From NCBI GenBank assembly GCA_021405325.1, contig QWII01000072.1, forward strand, positions 51,408 through 115,407: a DNA stretch of 64,000 nt, read 5' to 3'. The position numbers were made by a program, and so were the translations under genes. The stretch comes from Caldilinea sp. CFX5 (GTDB lineage Bacteria > Chloroflexota > Anaerolineae > Caldilineales > Caldilineaceae). Shown here in pieces: positions 47,700-56,947 of this stretch. Numbering within the stretch: position 1 is the first letter of the stretch; every line of letters starts with the position of its first letter. Below the pieces are notes generated by a model. The model was not told the DNA's origin, searched no databases, and saw only the letters and a program-made list of their open reading frames with translations.

Positions 47700-47713
47700 A
47701 GGAAGGATTGCCC

Positions 47714-48622
47714 GTGGCGACTGTCTCGCATGTGCAACAAGGGCTGACTGCCCCGCAAACAATGGTGGACGAAGCGCCGTGGCGACGAAATCTGCGCGCC
47801 GCGCGCCGCAACCGTCTGCTGATCCTCGGCTTGGTGGTCCTCATCCCCATTGTGTTGATGGCGCTCTGTGCGCCCCTGCTGGCCACCCACGATCCGCTCA
47901 AGTCCGACGCCGCCCGCCGCTTTGCACCGCCTTCGGCTGAGAACATCTTTGGGACAGATGACTTTGGGCGCGATGTCTACAGCCGGGTCATCTATGGGGC
48001 GCGCATTTCGTTGCGTGTTGGCCTGCTGACCGCCCTGGCCGCCTCGTTGGCCGGCGTTGCGGTCGGCGCGCTGGCCGGCTACTATGCGCTGGCCGATACG
48101 ATCCTGATGCGGACAATGGAGGGGCTGATGGCTTTTCCCGGTGTGCTGCTGGCGATTGTGGTCATGGCGGCGCTGGGGCCGGCGGAGTCGAATGTGGTCG
48201 TTGCCATGAGCCTGGTCTACACCCCGCGCATTGCGCGCCTGGTGCGGGCGGTGGTGCTAGAGATCAAGGTGATGGAGTATGTCGAAGCCGCCAAAGCGCT
48301 GGGGGTGCGCGACCGGCGCATCTTGCTACGCCACATTCTGCCCAACAGCCTCTCGCCGTTGCTGGTGCAGATCACCTTTTGCTTTGCCTGGGCCGTGTTG
48401 GTGGAGGCCGGTCTCTCTTTTGTGGGGCTTGGCACACCGCCGCCGGCGCCCAGTTGGGGCACCTCGCTGGCCGATGGGCGCACCTATGTGCGCACGGCGC
48501 CCTGGTTGCTCTTCTTCCCCGGCGTGATGATCTCGTTGACGGTACTCAGTTTTAACTTGCTGGGCGATGGGCTGCGCGACCTGCTCGACCCGCGTATGCG
48601 CAACATTCAAAACAACGCCTGA
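47714..48622 (+). CDS. Dipeptide-type ABC transporter permease (DppC family)
   Basis: 302 residues from GTG 47714, preferred because AGGAAGG lies 7 nt upstream; a TTG two codons earlier is too close to that site. FGTDDFGRDVYSRVIYGARI (family signature), membrane helices, EAA-loop YVEAAKALGVRDRRI and C-terminal FNLLGDGLRDLLDPRMR. Lacks the long periplasmic insert of the other DppC-like protein in this window. Partner of the permease just upstream. Confidence 0.92.
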   Translation: MATVSHVQQGLTAPQTMVDEAPWRRNLRAARRNRLLILGLVVLIPIVLMALCAPLLATHDPLKSDAARRFAPPSAENIFGTDDFGRDVYSRVIYGARISLRVGLLTALAASLAGVAVGALAGYYALADTILMRTMEGLMAFPGVLLAIVVMAALGPAESNVVVAMSLVYTPRIARLVRAVVLEIKVMEYVEAAKALGVRDRRILLRHILPNSLSPLLVQITFCFAWAVLVEAGLSFVGLGTPPPAPSWGTSLADGRTYVRTAPWLLFFPGVMISLTVLSFNLLGDGLRDLLDPRMRNIQNNA

Positions 48623-48664
48623 CCCGGCTTCAGCCCAAAACGCACAAGAAAGGATGCAGAGAAG

Positions 48665-50785
48665 ATGATCATTCCGGGCGAGTATCGGGGCGAACATTGT
48701 ATTTTGGTCGCTCCCGAATGGTATGACGGCGCCGCCGCTGAACTAAACGCCGAAACGTATCTCCAAGCGCTGGCGGACTCCCATGTCACCGCGCTGCAAA
48801 TATACATTAAGGATCATCATGGCGTCGCCTACTATCAGACCAAGATGGGCAAGCGCTCCGCTTATATGAAGGGGGATCTGTTGGCCGAACTGGTCAAGGC
48901 GGCCAAATCCCGTAACATCCAACTGCTGGCCTACTATAGCGTCGGCTGGGACAACTGGATGGCGGAACGTAACCCCGATTGGGTCATGCGCACGCCGGAG
49001 GGGGAGCCGGTCAAGATTGGCTTCTGGACCTATCTCTGCTACAACACGCCGTACCGGGAGTTTATGCTGGCGCAGTTGCATGAAATGGCCCAGTACCAGG
49101 TCGATGCGCTCTGGCTGGACATTTTGCGCTATCCGCAGATGGGCTTCCACGCTTGTTTCTGTGCGGGCTGTCGGGCCAAGTTTCTGGCTGCCGGGGCAGC
49201 GGAGATGCCTACGCGTATCAACTATCGCGACCCGGCCTACCGGCGCTATGTGCGCTTTCTGCAACATACGGTCACTTCGTTTCTGGAAGAGATTCGCCTG
49301 GCCGTCGGCCCAACCCCCTTCACCTTCAACGGGCTTGGCTTTCTGACGCCAAAGGAATGGAACGACCGCTGTGACTGGCACAATGTCGAGAGCCACGCCC
49401 CGGAGCATGTCGATCAATCGTTTAAGAGCCGCTATCTGGCCGGTCTGCGCCGACCGTGGGAGATTCTGACGCCGGGCACGGCCGTTGGCTGGAGTTCCTG
49501 GACGGCAAAACCCGCCGACACCATGAAATTGGAGCTAGCCATCACGGCCAGTCACGGCGGGACGGCAACCATTGGCGCCAACCCACCGATTGGCGGCGAC
49601 ACGGCGCGCCCCGATTCCACCATGGCCGCGCAACGACGCGCCTTGGGTGAAGCCTATGGTTGGCTCAAGGAACGCGCACCCTGGCTGGGCGCCACCCCGC
49701 AACGCCTTGGCAATGTCGCCATTTTACAGTCGATTAGCACCGAAGTGAGCCTCTTTGGCGGCCATGCCAACCCTGGTCTGGATCAGGATGTTTTTCGCTC
49801 GGCCAAGCTGGGCGAACCGCTGGAAGCCTACCCGCGTGAGGTCATTCTCGATGCCCTGGGCTTTCACGGCAGCCTGCTGCCCACCGACACCCAGTATGAG
49901 ATCATCAACGAATACAGCATCGACCGGCTTGCCGCCTTTGACCTGGTCATTCTCCCCGATCAACGCTACCTGACCCCGGAAGTAGCCGAAAAGCTGCGCA
50001 CTTTTGTCAGCAACGGCGGCAACCTCATCGCCACCCATCGCACTGCCCTTTACAACGAAGCCGGGGAGATGGCGCCGAATTTTGCCCTCGCCGATCTCTT
50101 TGGCATCGATTATCTCGATCTCTCTCATTTCGACGTACACTACCTGGACATGGCAGGGCGACCGCTGGCAACCCTGTTGCATGAAAGCGTGACGCCGGCC
50201 CGCCAACCCGCCGTGAAAGTCAAGGCGCACGCCGACACGGCGATCCTGGCCACCTTGCGCTGGCCCGATTCCCAACGGTCGCCGAGCCGTTTCTACTTTC
50301 ATGAGGCCAGCGGCCCCGATCACCGGACGCCGGCGCTCTATCCGGCGATGACGGCCAGGAACTATGGGCGAGGGCGCGCCATCTACATTGCCGTCCCCCT
50401 GGGGCGGGAATATTTCGTCTACAAGAGCTACACCGCGGCGCAGATCATCCGCACCTTGACGGCGCAGAACTCACGCCCGGTCGCCACCACCAGCCACCCG
50501 CGTCGCGTCGAGATGACCCTGGTGCGTCAGGCCGAGACAGGGCGGCTGGTGGTTCACCTGGTCAACCATTATACCAATGAGATTGAGCCGTTTCGGGCGT
50601 CTGATGGCATCGAGCGGCTGCAACTTTCGTGGGACAAGGCATACCTGCTGGCTTGCAAGGGCGGCCCGTGGCAACAAGTCTATCTGGCGCCGGGGGGTGA
50701 GCCGCTCACCGTTACCGAGCGCGATGGCCGCTGTGAAATCGAGGTCAGTCGTTTGGATATTCATGCCATGGTCGTCTTTGAGTAG
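48665..50785 (+). CDS. GHL6-type glycoside hydrolase, copy 2
   Basis: 706 residues, same length and architecture as the gene at 42612. Shared landmarks include ADSHVTALQIYIKDHHGVAY, LLAYYSVGWDNWM, LCYNTPYREFMLAQLHEMAQ, ALWLDILRYPQMGFHACFC, SLFGGHANPGLDQDVF and the ending RLDIHAMVVFE. The high similarity along the full length makes duplication followed by divergence the simplest reading. Differences cluster in the second half. Cytoplasmic. ATG 48665 follows AAAGGATG closely. Last gene of the apparent operon. Confidence 0.8.
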   Translation: MIIPGEYRGEHCILVAPEWYDGAAAELNAETYLQALADSHVTALQIYIKDHHGVAYYQTKMGKRSAYMKGDLLAELVKAAKSRNIQLLAYYSVGWDNWMAERNPDWVMRTPEGEPVKIGFWTYLCYNTPYREFMLAQLHEMAQYQVDALWLDILRYPQMGFHACFCAGCRAKFLAAGAAEMPTRINYRDPAYRRYVRFLQHTVTSFLEEIRLAVGPTPFTFNGLGFLTPKEWNDRCDWHNVESHAPEHVDQSFKSRYLAGLRRPWEILTPGTAVGWSSWTAKPADTMKLELAITASHGGTATIGANPPIGGDTARPDSTMAAQRRALGEAYGWLKERAPWLGATPQRLGNVAILQSISTEVSLFGGHANPGLDQDVFRSAKLGEPLEAYPREVILDALGFHGSLLPTDTQYEIINEYSIDRLAAFDLVILPDQRYLTPEVAEKLRTFVSNGGNLIATHRTALYNEAGEMAPNFALADLFGIDYLDLSHFDVHYLDMAGRPLATLLHESVTPARQPAVKVKAHADTAILATLRWPDSQRSPSRFYFHEASGPDHRTPALYPAMTARNYGRGRAIYIAVPLGREYFVYKSYTAAQIIRTLTAQNSRPVATTSHPRRVEMTLVRQAETGRLVVHLVNHYTNEIEPFRASDGIERLQLSWDKAYLLACKGGPWQQVYLAPGGEPLTVTERDGRCEIEVSRLDIHAMVVFE

Positions 50786-50884
50786 CTGTAATTGACTAAT
50801 GCAGGTTACGAAAATAAACCGGTAATTATCTCGTAGGCGCCTAGAAGGCCGCTGCCCCTTGTGATCGGGGCCTGTCCCGTGGCG

Positions 50885-52288
50885 CTATCCTTTGGGCAGG
50901 GTGAAGGTAAAGCGCGCCCCTTGCCCAAGTGTGCTTTCGGCCCAGATTTGGCCGCCGTGCGCTTCAATAATTTCCCGACAGATGGTCAGGCCCAGCCCCA
51001 TCCCCTGTTTCTCCGGCGTCCGTCTTTCATCGCCACGGTAGAACTGTTGAAAGAGATAGGGCATCTCATGGGGCGCAATGCCGATGCCGGTATCCGCCAC
51101 CGTGACCCAAACCGCGTCCCGCTGCTCGGCGGCCTGGATGGTGATCGCGCCGCCACGGGGGGTAAATTTGAGGGCATTGTCCAGGAGATTGGTCAACACC
51201 TGGATCAACCGATCTTCATCGACGTTGACCAGGGGCAAGCGCTCCGGGACTTTCAGGGTGAGCGTCACCCCCAGTTGGGCGGCAACCGGTTCAGAGTTCG
51301 TAACGCTGGCCTGCATCAGACGCGCCAGCGCAAGCCAGGAACGCTTGACCTGTAACGGTTTGAGACCGCGCCGTTGGACATCGTGCAAGGCGCCGATCAA
51401 CCGTTCCAACCGCACCACTTCCTCCGCCATGCCGGTTAACAAGGGTGTGCGCATGACGTCATCCTCGGCGGCGCCGTCCAGCAAGGTTTCTACGGCGGCG
51501 CGCATCCCGGTAAGCGGGCGGGCCAGTTCATGCACCACGGCGGCCAGTTGTTGGCGGCGCGCCAGCCGCGCTTCTTCCAGCCGAGCCGCCATTTGGTTAA
51601 TATTTTGCGCCAGCATCCCCACCTCGTCCGCGCGCACCAGCTCCGCCCGCACCTGATAGTCGCCGCCGGCAATTGCCTGGACGCGTTCACTCAGGAGACG
51701 CAGAGGCCGCGTAATGGTGAGCGCCAGCCCCGCCCCTAAGCCTAAGCCCAGCAGCACCGTCAGCGCCACCCCGCCCAAGATGATCCGCCACATTTGACTG
51801 AATTGACGACGCATATCGGCCACTTCATACGACAAGCGCAGCGCTCCGGTGGTCACACCGGCCTCTTGGATCGGCATCACCACATAGATCACTTCGGTGG
51901 TAAAGCCGGGGCCAATCCCTTGCACTACGGCGCCTTGCAGCGCCTGGGTGATCGCCGGGTCTGGATAGGGGAGGCCGATACGGTCGGCATCCTCCGGCCG
52001 CGTCGAAGCCAATACGACGCTGCGCTTAGATAAGAGCAGGACGCGGGCGTCGGTTTTACGCGCAATATCCGTTGCAAAACGTTGGGCGGCCAACGGGTCT
52101 TCGACCAGCGTAGGATCCGCTGCGACCTGATCATAGAGCAGGCGCGCCTGTTGGGCCAGTTGTTGAAGCAATTTGGGGGTCAAGAAACTTTCCAGCGAAT
52201 AGAGCAGGTATAAGCCCAGGAGCGGCATCAAGAGGAGAATCGGCAGCACATTGCTCAAGGCCAGTTGCAGCCGCAAACTACGCAGCAT
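50885..52288 (-). CDS. Sensor histidine kinase
   Basis: 467 residues. Membrane helix at about 12-32, extracellular sensor region of about 135 residues (VAADPTLVEDPLAAQRFATD), second helix at about 168-191, HAMP (TRPLRLLSERVQAIAGGDYQ), HisKA with phospho-acceptor His about 253 in VVHELARPLTG, and an ATPase domain with N box (LTNLLDNALKF), G1 (VADTGIGI) and G2 (GMGLGLTICREII). The H-box reads HELARPL rather than HELRTPL. Overlaps the response-regulator gene by 11 bp, so the two form one unit with the regulator first. Confidence 0.92.
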   Translation of the reverse strand: MLRSLRLQLALSNVLPILLLMPLLGLYLLYSLESFLTPKLLQQLAQQARLLYDQVAADPTLVEDPLAAQRFATDIARKTDARVLLLSKRSVVLASTRPEDADRIGLPYPDPAITQALQGAVVQGIGPGFTTEVIYVVMPIQEAGVTTGALRLSYEVADMRRQFSQMWRIILGGVALTVLLGLGLGAGLALTITRPLRLLSERVQAIAGGDYQVRAELVRADEVGMLAQNINQMAARLEEARLARRQQLAAVVHELARPLTGMRAAVETLLDGAAEDDVMRTPLLTGMAEEVVRLERLIGALHDVQRRGLKPLQVKRSWLALARLMQASVTNSEPVAAQLGVTLTLKVPERLPLVNVDEDRLIQVLTNLLDNALKFTPRGGAITIQAAEQRDAVWVTVADTGIGIAPHEMPYLFQQFYRGDERRTPEKQGMGLGLTICREIIEAHGGQIWAESTLGQGARFTFTLPKG

Positions 52289-52985
52289 TGGCGGCAGTCC
52301 TTACCACAAACTTATAGCCTACGCCGCGCACCGTTTGAATGTACCGTGGGCGGCGTGGATCTTCCTCAATCAATTCGCGCAACCAGCCCATGTGGACATA
52401 GAGCACCTGAACCGCACCGGCAAACTCCTCACCCCACACGGCATCGAGCAGATAACTCGTGGGGAGGACGGCGCCGGCATTGCTCATCAGCAGCCGGAGG
52501 AGTGCAAACTCTTTCGGCGGCAAGTTGACCGGCTGTGCGCGCACGAGGACTTCGTGGGCGCGCGGGTCAAGTGTAATGTCGCCGACAACCAGCGGCGCAT
52601 CGACGGCAGCAACCGGCGCCCGCGTCACCCGCCGTAAGACCACGCGGATCCGGGCCAGCAGTTCGCGCATCCCAAAGGGTTTGGTAATGTAATCTTCTGC
52701 GCCCAACTCCAACCCGATGACGACATCGGTTTCCTGGTCACGTGCGGTCAGAAAGATAATCGGCGTGGCTAACTCCCGGTGCAGCGTGCGGGCGATATCC
52801 AGCCCATTGGCATCGGGCAACCCAATATCGAGTAAGAGGAGATCCGGTCGATCCGTGCGCGCTGCACTGATGCCCGCCAGCCCATTGTCCGCCGTAGCTA
52901 CTGTATAGCCCTCCCGCTCCAGTTGATACTTCAGACTACGCCGCAGGAGAGCATCATCCTCTACCACTAAAATTTTCGTTATCAT
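52278..52985 (-). CDS. OmpR/PhoB-type response regulator
   Basis: 235 residues from ATG 52985. Receiver domain with acidic pair VEDD (about 8-11), phospho-acceptor Asp about 53 (LLLLDIGLPDANG), Thr/Lys switch positions (IIFLTARD, YITKPF). C-terminal winged-helix with LPPKEFALLRLLMSNAGAVL and YIQTVRGVGYKF. Works with the kinase encoded immediately downstream. Its target genes are not evident; the defence-type genes upstream are on the same strand but separated by a hairpin. Confidence 0.93.
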   Translation of the reverse strand: MITKILVVEDDALLRRSLKYQLEREGYTVATADNGLAGISAARTDRPDLLLLDIGLPDANGLDIARTLHRELATPIIFLTARDQETDVVIGLELGAEDYITKPFGMRELLARIRVVLRRVTRAPVAAVDAPLVVGDITLDPRAHEVLVRAQPVNLPPKEFALLRLLMSNAGAVLPTSYLLDAVWGEEFAGAVQVLYVHMGWLRELIEEDPRRPRYIQTVRGVGYKFVVRTAANAA

Positions 52986-53123
52986 TGTCTTGACGATCCA
53001 TTGTCTGCAAGCCTTTTGCCGGCAAGCCGTCCCCATTACACCCTATCCGAGATGGGTTGGGGCAACCGTAACCAAGCATACAGGGCGGTGCAGATTGGCG
53101 ACAGGCGCTGGTCGTAGGCATCG

Positions 53124-53158
53124 TCTGGGAGCGCCGCCATCCTGGCGGCGCTCCCAGA
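53124..53158. repeat. Family-2 REP-like perfect palindrome
   Basis: TCTGGGAGCGCCGCC (53124-53138) and GGCGGCGCTCCCAGA (53144-53158), loop ATCCT. It lies 5 bp past the stop of the DUF499 gene and may double as a transcript end. Founder example of the family that also lies inside the coding regions upstream. Confidence 0.85.
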
Positions 53159-53162
53159 TCAT

Positions 53163-56100
53163 TTACTCGGTCTCAAATCCCTGCGTGATAAATTTTAATG
53201 TGCGGCTATTCTCCGTCACGGTACGCACAACCTGATCCGGCGCACCACTTGGAATCTCCGCTTCAATTTCCAGCGTTACCTTGACCTTAGCCCCCACCAG
53301 GCCGGCCAGATGGGCAATCACCTCGGCGGCAATGTTCCCTGCTTCCATGCCGACGCGTGTTGGATTCAGGTTCACTGTTCCATAAAAACGCTTTGGCACC
53401 GCCGGGCCGGCAGGGATGCCGGCGCTCCCAGGGGTGCTTCCGGGAACGCCGGCATCCCTGCCGGCTGGACTTTTCCCTGGAATCGCTGTTTCGGGTGTAC
53501 GCGGGACGCCAACTTGCTCAATGGTGTGACCATTGTTCGTTACCGCGGTTGTGCTGGCGGCGGCAACAGCCGCTGTGGTCACTGCCGCCTCGGCCTCCTG
53601 TTGTTTAAGCGCTGCCGCCGGACGCACCAGCAATCCATGCTGATTATCAGCGGTGATATTGAGGTGTTGTCCGCTACGCAAGCCACGATAGCGCCCACTA
53701 TCGGCGTCAAAGCTGTCGGCATAGGCAAAGGATTCCTGCGGCCACAAGAGCAGCCCCAGCCCTTCCCGCACCGCTGCCAACAACACACTGGCATCACGCA
53801 GGCGGGGCAAGTAGGGATATTGGGCAAAGTCCTCGATCAACTGCTTGATCGACACGGCGTCACCCCGCCACAGCGGCACACGATCCATCTCCTGGCGCAA
53901 CACCGTGCCGGCCAGCGCCGTCGCCAAGAGGTCATCATTGCGCAGCTTCTTGCTGGCGCGCACGGCCAGGGCATCCTGACCGGTCAGCCGTGCAACCTGC
54001 CATTCAACCGGCTTCTGGGGTGCGTGCTGAATCGGCGTTAAGAGCCACTGGTACGCTTCCGGCAGGCGCGCCGTCACCGCACCGTCGGCGCTGTGGCGTT
54101 GGGTCTCGGCCTGTTTCACCTGATGGGGCGAAAGATCGAGCAGATCTTTGTCATCCAGGATCGACGCCCAGGCCAGATAGCGGCGCAGCGCCTCATCCAG
54201 ATCTTGCAGCCGCGCCTTGTCAACCGCCAGAAAGACCAGCGTATTGCGGAAGAGCCGCGGCGCATGGCCCCGACTCTCCAAGATCGCCTTGGCCGCCTGT
54301 TCGGCGGGATTGTTCGGCTCTTTGCTGTAGGGATGCTCACTGCCTAGCACCACCAGCCGGGCATCGAGATCATCGGCCACGTCGCTGCTGCTTTGGGGCA
54401 GCGGATGCACCCGGCTGAAATCCCCTTTGCGGCTCTCCTTGAGATCGGCGCGCACCCGCTTGTCCAGTTCACGGAGGACGGCATCGGCGTCGCGCTTCAG
54501 TTGTTCGGCCCGATCTTCGGCCAGTTTGGTTACGGTGGGCTGGGTGGAATACCAGTAGCGGGGACCATCCTGGTAGAGATAGGTGGCCGCCGTCGCCAGC
54601 CGGCGCAGGGCATCGCCAAAGACCGCCGGCGATTCGCCCGGCATGACACAGCCCAGCTTGACCCGCCGATCTTCCAGACCCCGATTGGCCGCCGTGGCCG
54701 TGGGCGCAGAGCCAAGATAGATGGTGCGCGCCACCCGGCGGGTGGCGGCATATTTACCCAGATTCGGCACTTCGCCATCAATGCGCAGGGGCAGGGCATT
54801 TGGCCCATCGACATCTTTTTCCAAGACCGGCACCCAGTTGTCGGAAAGGTAGCGGGTCAACTCAAATTGGACGCGCGGGTCATCAATGGCGATGTTGGCC
54901 GGCAGGATGAGCGGGTTGCGATCCCCCTTCTCCCACAAGCTATGGATTACGGCGGCCATGAGGCGCAGCACCCCGCGCGTGCGCTGGAATTTCACCAGCG
55001 TTGACCAGTCGGTGTAGAGGCGGTCAAAGACTTCGGGGTGGATGGGATAGGCGGCGCGCAGCCGTTTTTCATAGTCACTGTCGCGACATTCGGGGGGAAA
55101 CTCCTGATGCTGGGTGCGGTAGAGATCATAGAAGGCGCGGGCGACGGTGTCGCGCGCCAGAAATTGACTCTGCTCAATCAGCGGTTCAAAGAGCCGCCGC
55201 CGCACAATCTCAAAGCCCTCTTCGGCGCTGGCTGGTCGCCACGAGGCTTCGACCCGGCCAATGGCGTTGCGCAAGCGATCGAGCGCGGCGCGTCCTCGTT
55301 CGCCGCCTACTTCCACATCATCGCCGCCGGTATGGGTGGAGCGGGTATGGGGCGAACCGGCGGTGTCCGAAGCGGGCAGACTGATGACCAGCAGACAGGC
55401 TTGGGCCAGCTTGGCCGACTCGGTGAGCGCCTGGGCAAAGGTAAAGTGGGTCTCAAAAGCGCCGGCGGGCAGCAGGTGCTGATCATGGAGTTGACGGGCA
55501 TAGGCCACCCACTCATCGATCAGAATCAAGACCGGGCCATAGGCGTTGAACAACTCGCGCAGCACATCGCCCGGACTGGTGGCATGTTCATCATCGGCCT
55601 GGATGCGGCTAAAGGCCCGTTTGGCTTCACTCAGGCCGCCGGCCGCAAAGCCCAACTGCCAGGCCAACTCCCCCCACAAGGTGCGCACCACCGTCCCATC
55701 GGCCTTGACACTCGGATTGCCCGGCGAAATCTTATTGCCTACTAATACGACGCGGCGAACAGCCGGCAGGATGCCGGCGCTCCCGGTGGCGTCCCTGGGA
55801 GCGCCGGCATCCTGCCGGCTGTTCGCTTCTTTCAACACCCCTTCAATGCCCAGCAACTCCGTCGGCTTCACCCCCGAAAAGAGATGATAGAGCGCCAACA
55901 TCGAGTGGGTTTTGCCGCCGCCAAAGTTGGTCTGCAACTGCACCACCGGGTCGCCCCCCTGGCCGGTCAAGCGCTGCACGGCATTGACCAGCAGTCCTTG
56001 CAAACTTTCGGTGAGATAGGTGCGCCGGAAAAATTCCACCGGGTTGCGATACTCGTCGCTGCCCTCGCCCAGATGGACCTGCCAGAGATCGGCGGCAAAT

Positions 56101-56666
56101 TCGGCCTGTTGATAGCGCCCGCTGGCGACATCGCGGTGTGGATTGACCACCTCGCGCCAGGGCTTGAGCGCGCCGGTCACCTGGCTTTCAATGGCCGTGC
56201 CGGCGCTACGCCGTTTTTCGTTGCGCACCTGTTCATCAAAGCGCACGCGCAGCAGCTCCATCTTGAGCTTTTCCACCTCATCCCCCTGAGGCGCGGCAAT
56301 GGCGCTGAGCAGGCGACCGGCCGAGTCGAGGGCGCGATAGGCGTTGTCGGTGGAGAAGGCTTCTTGATGCGCCCACTTGTTGCGCACCTCGCGCAATTCG
56401 CTGACCAACGAGCGTTCGGCATGGCCCAAGGTCTTGCGGAAGACCTCATTCCACTGATCCCACATCATGCGCAGCAGCAGCGCAATGTCCAGGTGGGGTT
56501 CGGCCTGCCCTTCGGGCCAGCTCAGTTCATTGCGCCAGGTGGCGGTGACCTGGGTGATCCAATATTTGCCATATTGGGCGCTCAACTCGCGCTCGACAAA
56601 GGGGCGCAACCCCTCCTTGAGCAGATCCATGGCCCGCCCGACCCGGTCATAATTCGTTATCGCCAT
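53163..56666 (-). CDS. DUF499 ATPase with N-terminal Swt1-like HEPN domain
   Basis: 1167 residues from ATG 56666 (GAGGTG upstream). Residues 1-110 match Swt1-type HEPN (NYDRVGRAMDLLKEGLRPFV) and keep the R-x4-H motif RNKWAH (about 95-100) of HEPN RNases. The DUF499 ATPase follows: Walker A NFGGGKTHS (about 247-255) and Walker B LILIDEW (about 380-386). In-frame palindromic insertions add a SRQDAGAPRDATGSAG segment (about 283-300) and a SPAGRDAGVPGS...GSAGIPAG segment near the C-terminus. DUF499 proteins pair with DUF1156 methylases in predicted anti-phage loci. Separated from its methylase partner by a RAYT and REP arrays. Confidence 0.85.
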   Translation of the reverse strand: MAITNYDRVGRAMDLLKEGLRPFVERELSAQYGKYWITQVTATWRNELSWPEGQAEPHLDIALLLRMMWDQWNEVFRKTLGHAERSLVSELREVRNKWAHQEAFSTDNAYRALDSAGRLLSAIAAPQGDEVEKLKMELLRVRFDEQVRNEKRRSAGTAIESQVTGALKPWREVVNPHRDVASGRYQQAEFAADLWQVHLGEGSDEYRNPVEFFRRTYLTESLQGLLVNAVQRLTGQGGDPVVQLQTNFGGGKTHSMLALYHLFSGVKPTELLGIEGVLKEANSRQDAGAPRDATGSAGILPAVRRVVLVGNKISPGNPSVKADGTVVRTLWGELAWQLGFAAGGLSEAKRAFSRIQADDEHATSPGDVLRELFNAYGPVLILIDEWVAYARQLHDQHLLPAGAFETHFTFAQALTESAKLAQACLLVISLPASDTAGSPHTRSTHTGGDDVEVGGERGRAALDRLRNAIGRVEASWRPASAEEGFEIVRRRLFEPLIEQSQFLARDTVARAFYDLYRTQHQEFPPECRDSDYEKRLRAAYPIHPEVFDRLYTDWSTLVKFQRTRGVLRLMAAVIHSLWEKGDRNPLILPANIAIDDPRVQFELTRYLSDNWVPVLEKDVDGPNALPLRIDGEVPNLGKYAATRRVARTIYLGSAPTATAANRGLEDRRVKLGCVMPGESPAVFGDALRRLATAATYLYQDGPRYWYSTQPTVTKLAEDRAEQLKRDADAVLRELDKRVRADLKESRKGDFSRVHPLPQSSSDVADDLDARLVVLGSEHPYSKEPNNPAEQAAKAILESRGHAPRLFRNTLVFLAVDKARLQDLDEALRRYLAWASILDDKDLLDLSPHQVKQAETQRHSADGAVTARLPEAYQWLLTPIQHAPQKPVEWQVARLTGQDALAVRASKKLRNDDLLATALAGTVLRQEMDRVPLWRGDAVSIKQLIEDFAQYPYLPRLRDASVLLAAVREGLGLLLWPQESFAYADSFDADSGRYRGLRSGQHLNITADNQHGLLVRPAAALKQQEAEAAVTTAAVAAASTTAVTNNGHTIEQVGVPRTPETAIPGKSPAGRDAGVPGSTPGSAGIPAGPAVPKRFYGTVNLNPTRVGMEAGNIAAEVIAHLAGLVGAKVKVTLEIEAEIPSGAPDQVVRTVTENSRTLKFITQGFETE
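53406..53466. repeat. Family-2 palindrome inside the DUF499 gene (3' part)
   Basis: GCCGGCAGGGATGCCGGCGC near the left and GCCGGCATCCCTGCCGGC on the right form an inverted pair flanking AGGGGTGCTTCCGG. It is in frame and encodes AGRDAGVPGS and GSAGIPAG in a linker before the C-terminal domain. Confidence 0.85.
55755..55826. repeat. Family-2 palindrome inside the DUF499 gene (ATPase domain)
   Basis: Perfect 30-bp arms (55755-55784 and 55797-55826) around a 12-nt loop. In frame; it encodes the NSRQDAGAPRDATGSAGILP insertion between the Walker A region and the strand RRVVLVGNKISPG. Confidence 0.92.
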
Positions 56667-56707
56667 CAAAACACCTCACTTCATTCTCACTTCATACAAG
56701 CACACCC

Positions 56708-56928
56708 GTAGGTCATCGCCTCCGGCGTGACAGCCTCTGTAGGTCACCGCCTCCGGCGTGACAGCCTCTGTAGGTCACCGCCTCCGGCGTGACAGCTTCT
56801 GTAGGTCATCGCCTCCGGCGTGACAGCTTCTGTAGGTCATCGCCTCCGGCGTGACAGCCTCTGTAGGTCACCGCCTCCGGCGTGACAGCTTCACAAACAC
56901 CCGTAGCTCATCGCCTCCGGCATGACAC
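56708..56928. repeat. REP array upstream of RAYT gene end (31-bp period)
   Basis: Six tandem elements start with GTAG at 56708, 56739, 56770, 56801, 56832 and 56863 (period 31), with a diverged seventh at 56903. Each reads GTAG followed by GTCA-t-CGCC-TCC-GGCG-TGAC, a hairpin with one bulged base. This GTAG-plus-bulged-hairpin form is that of REPs recognised by RAYT enzymes. Confidence 0.92.
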
Positions 56929-56947
56929 AATTCATCCAACAACCTTC

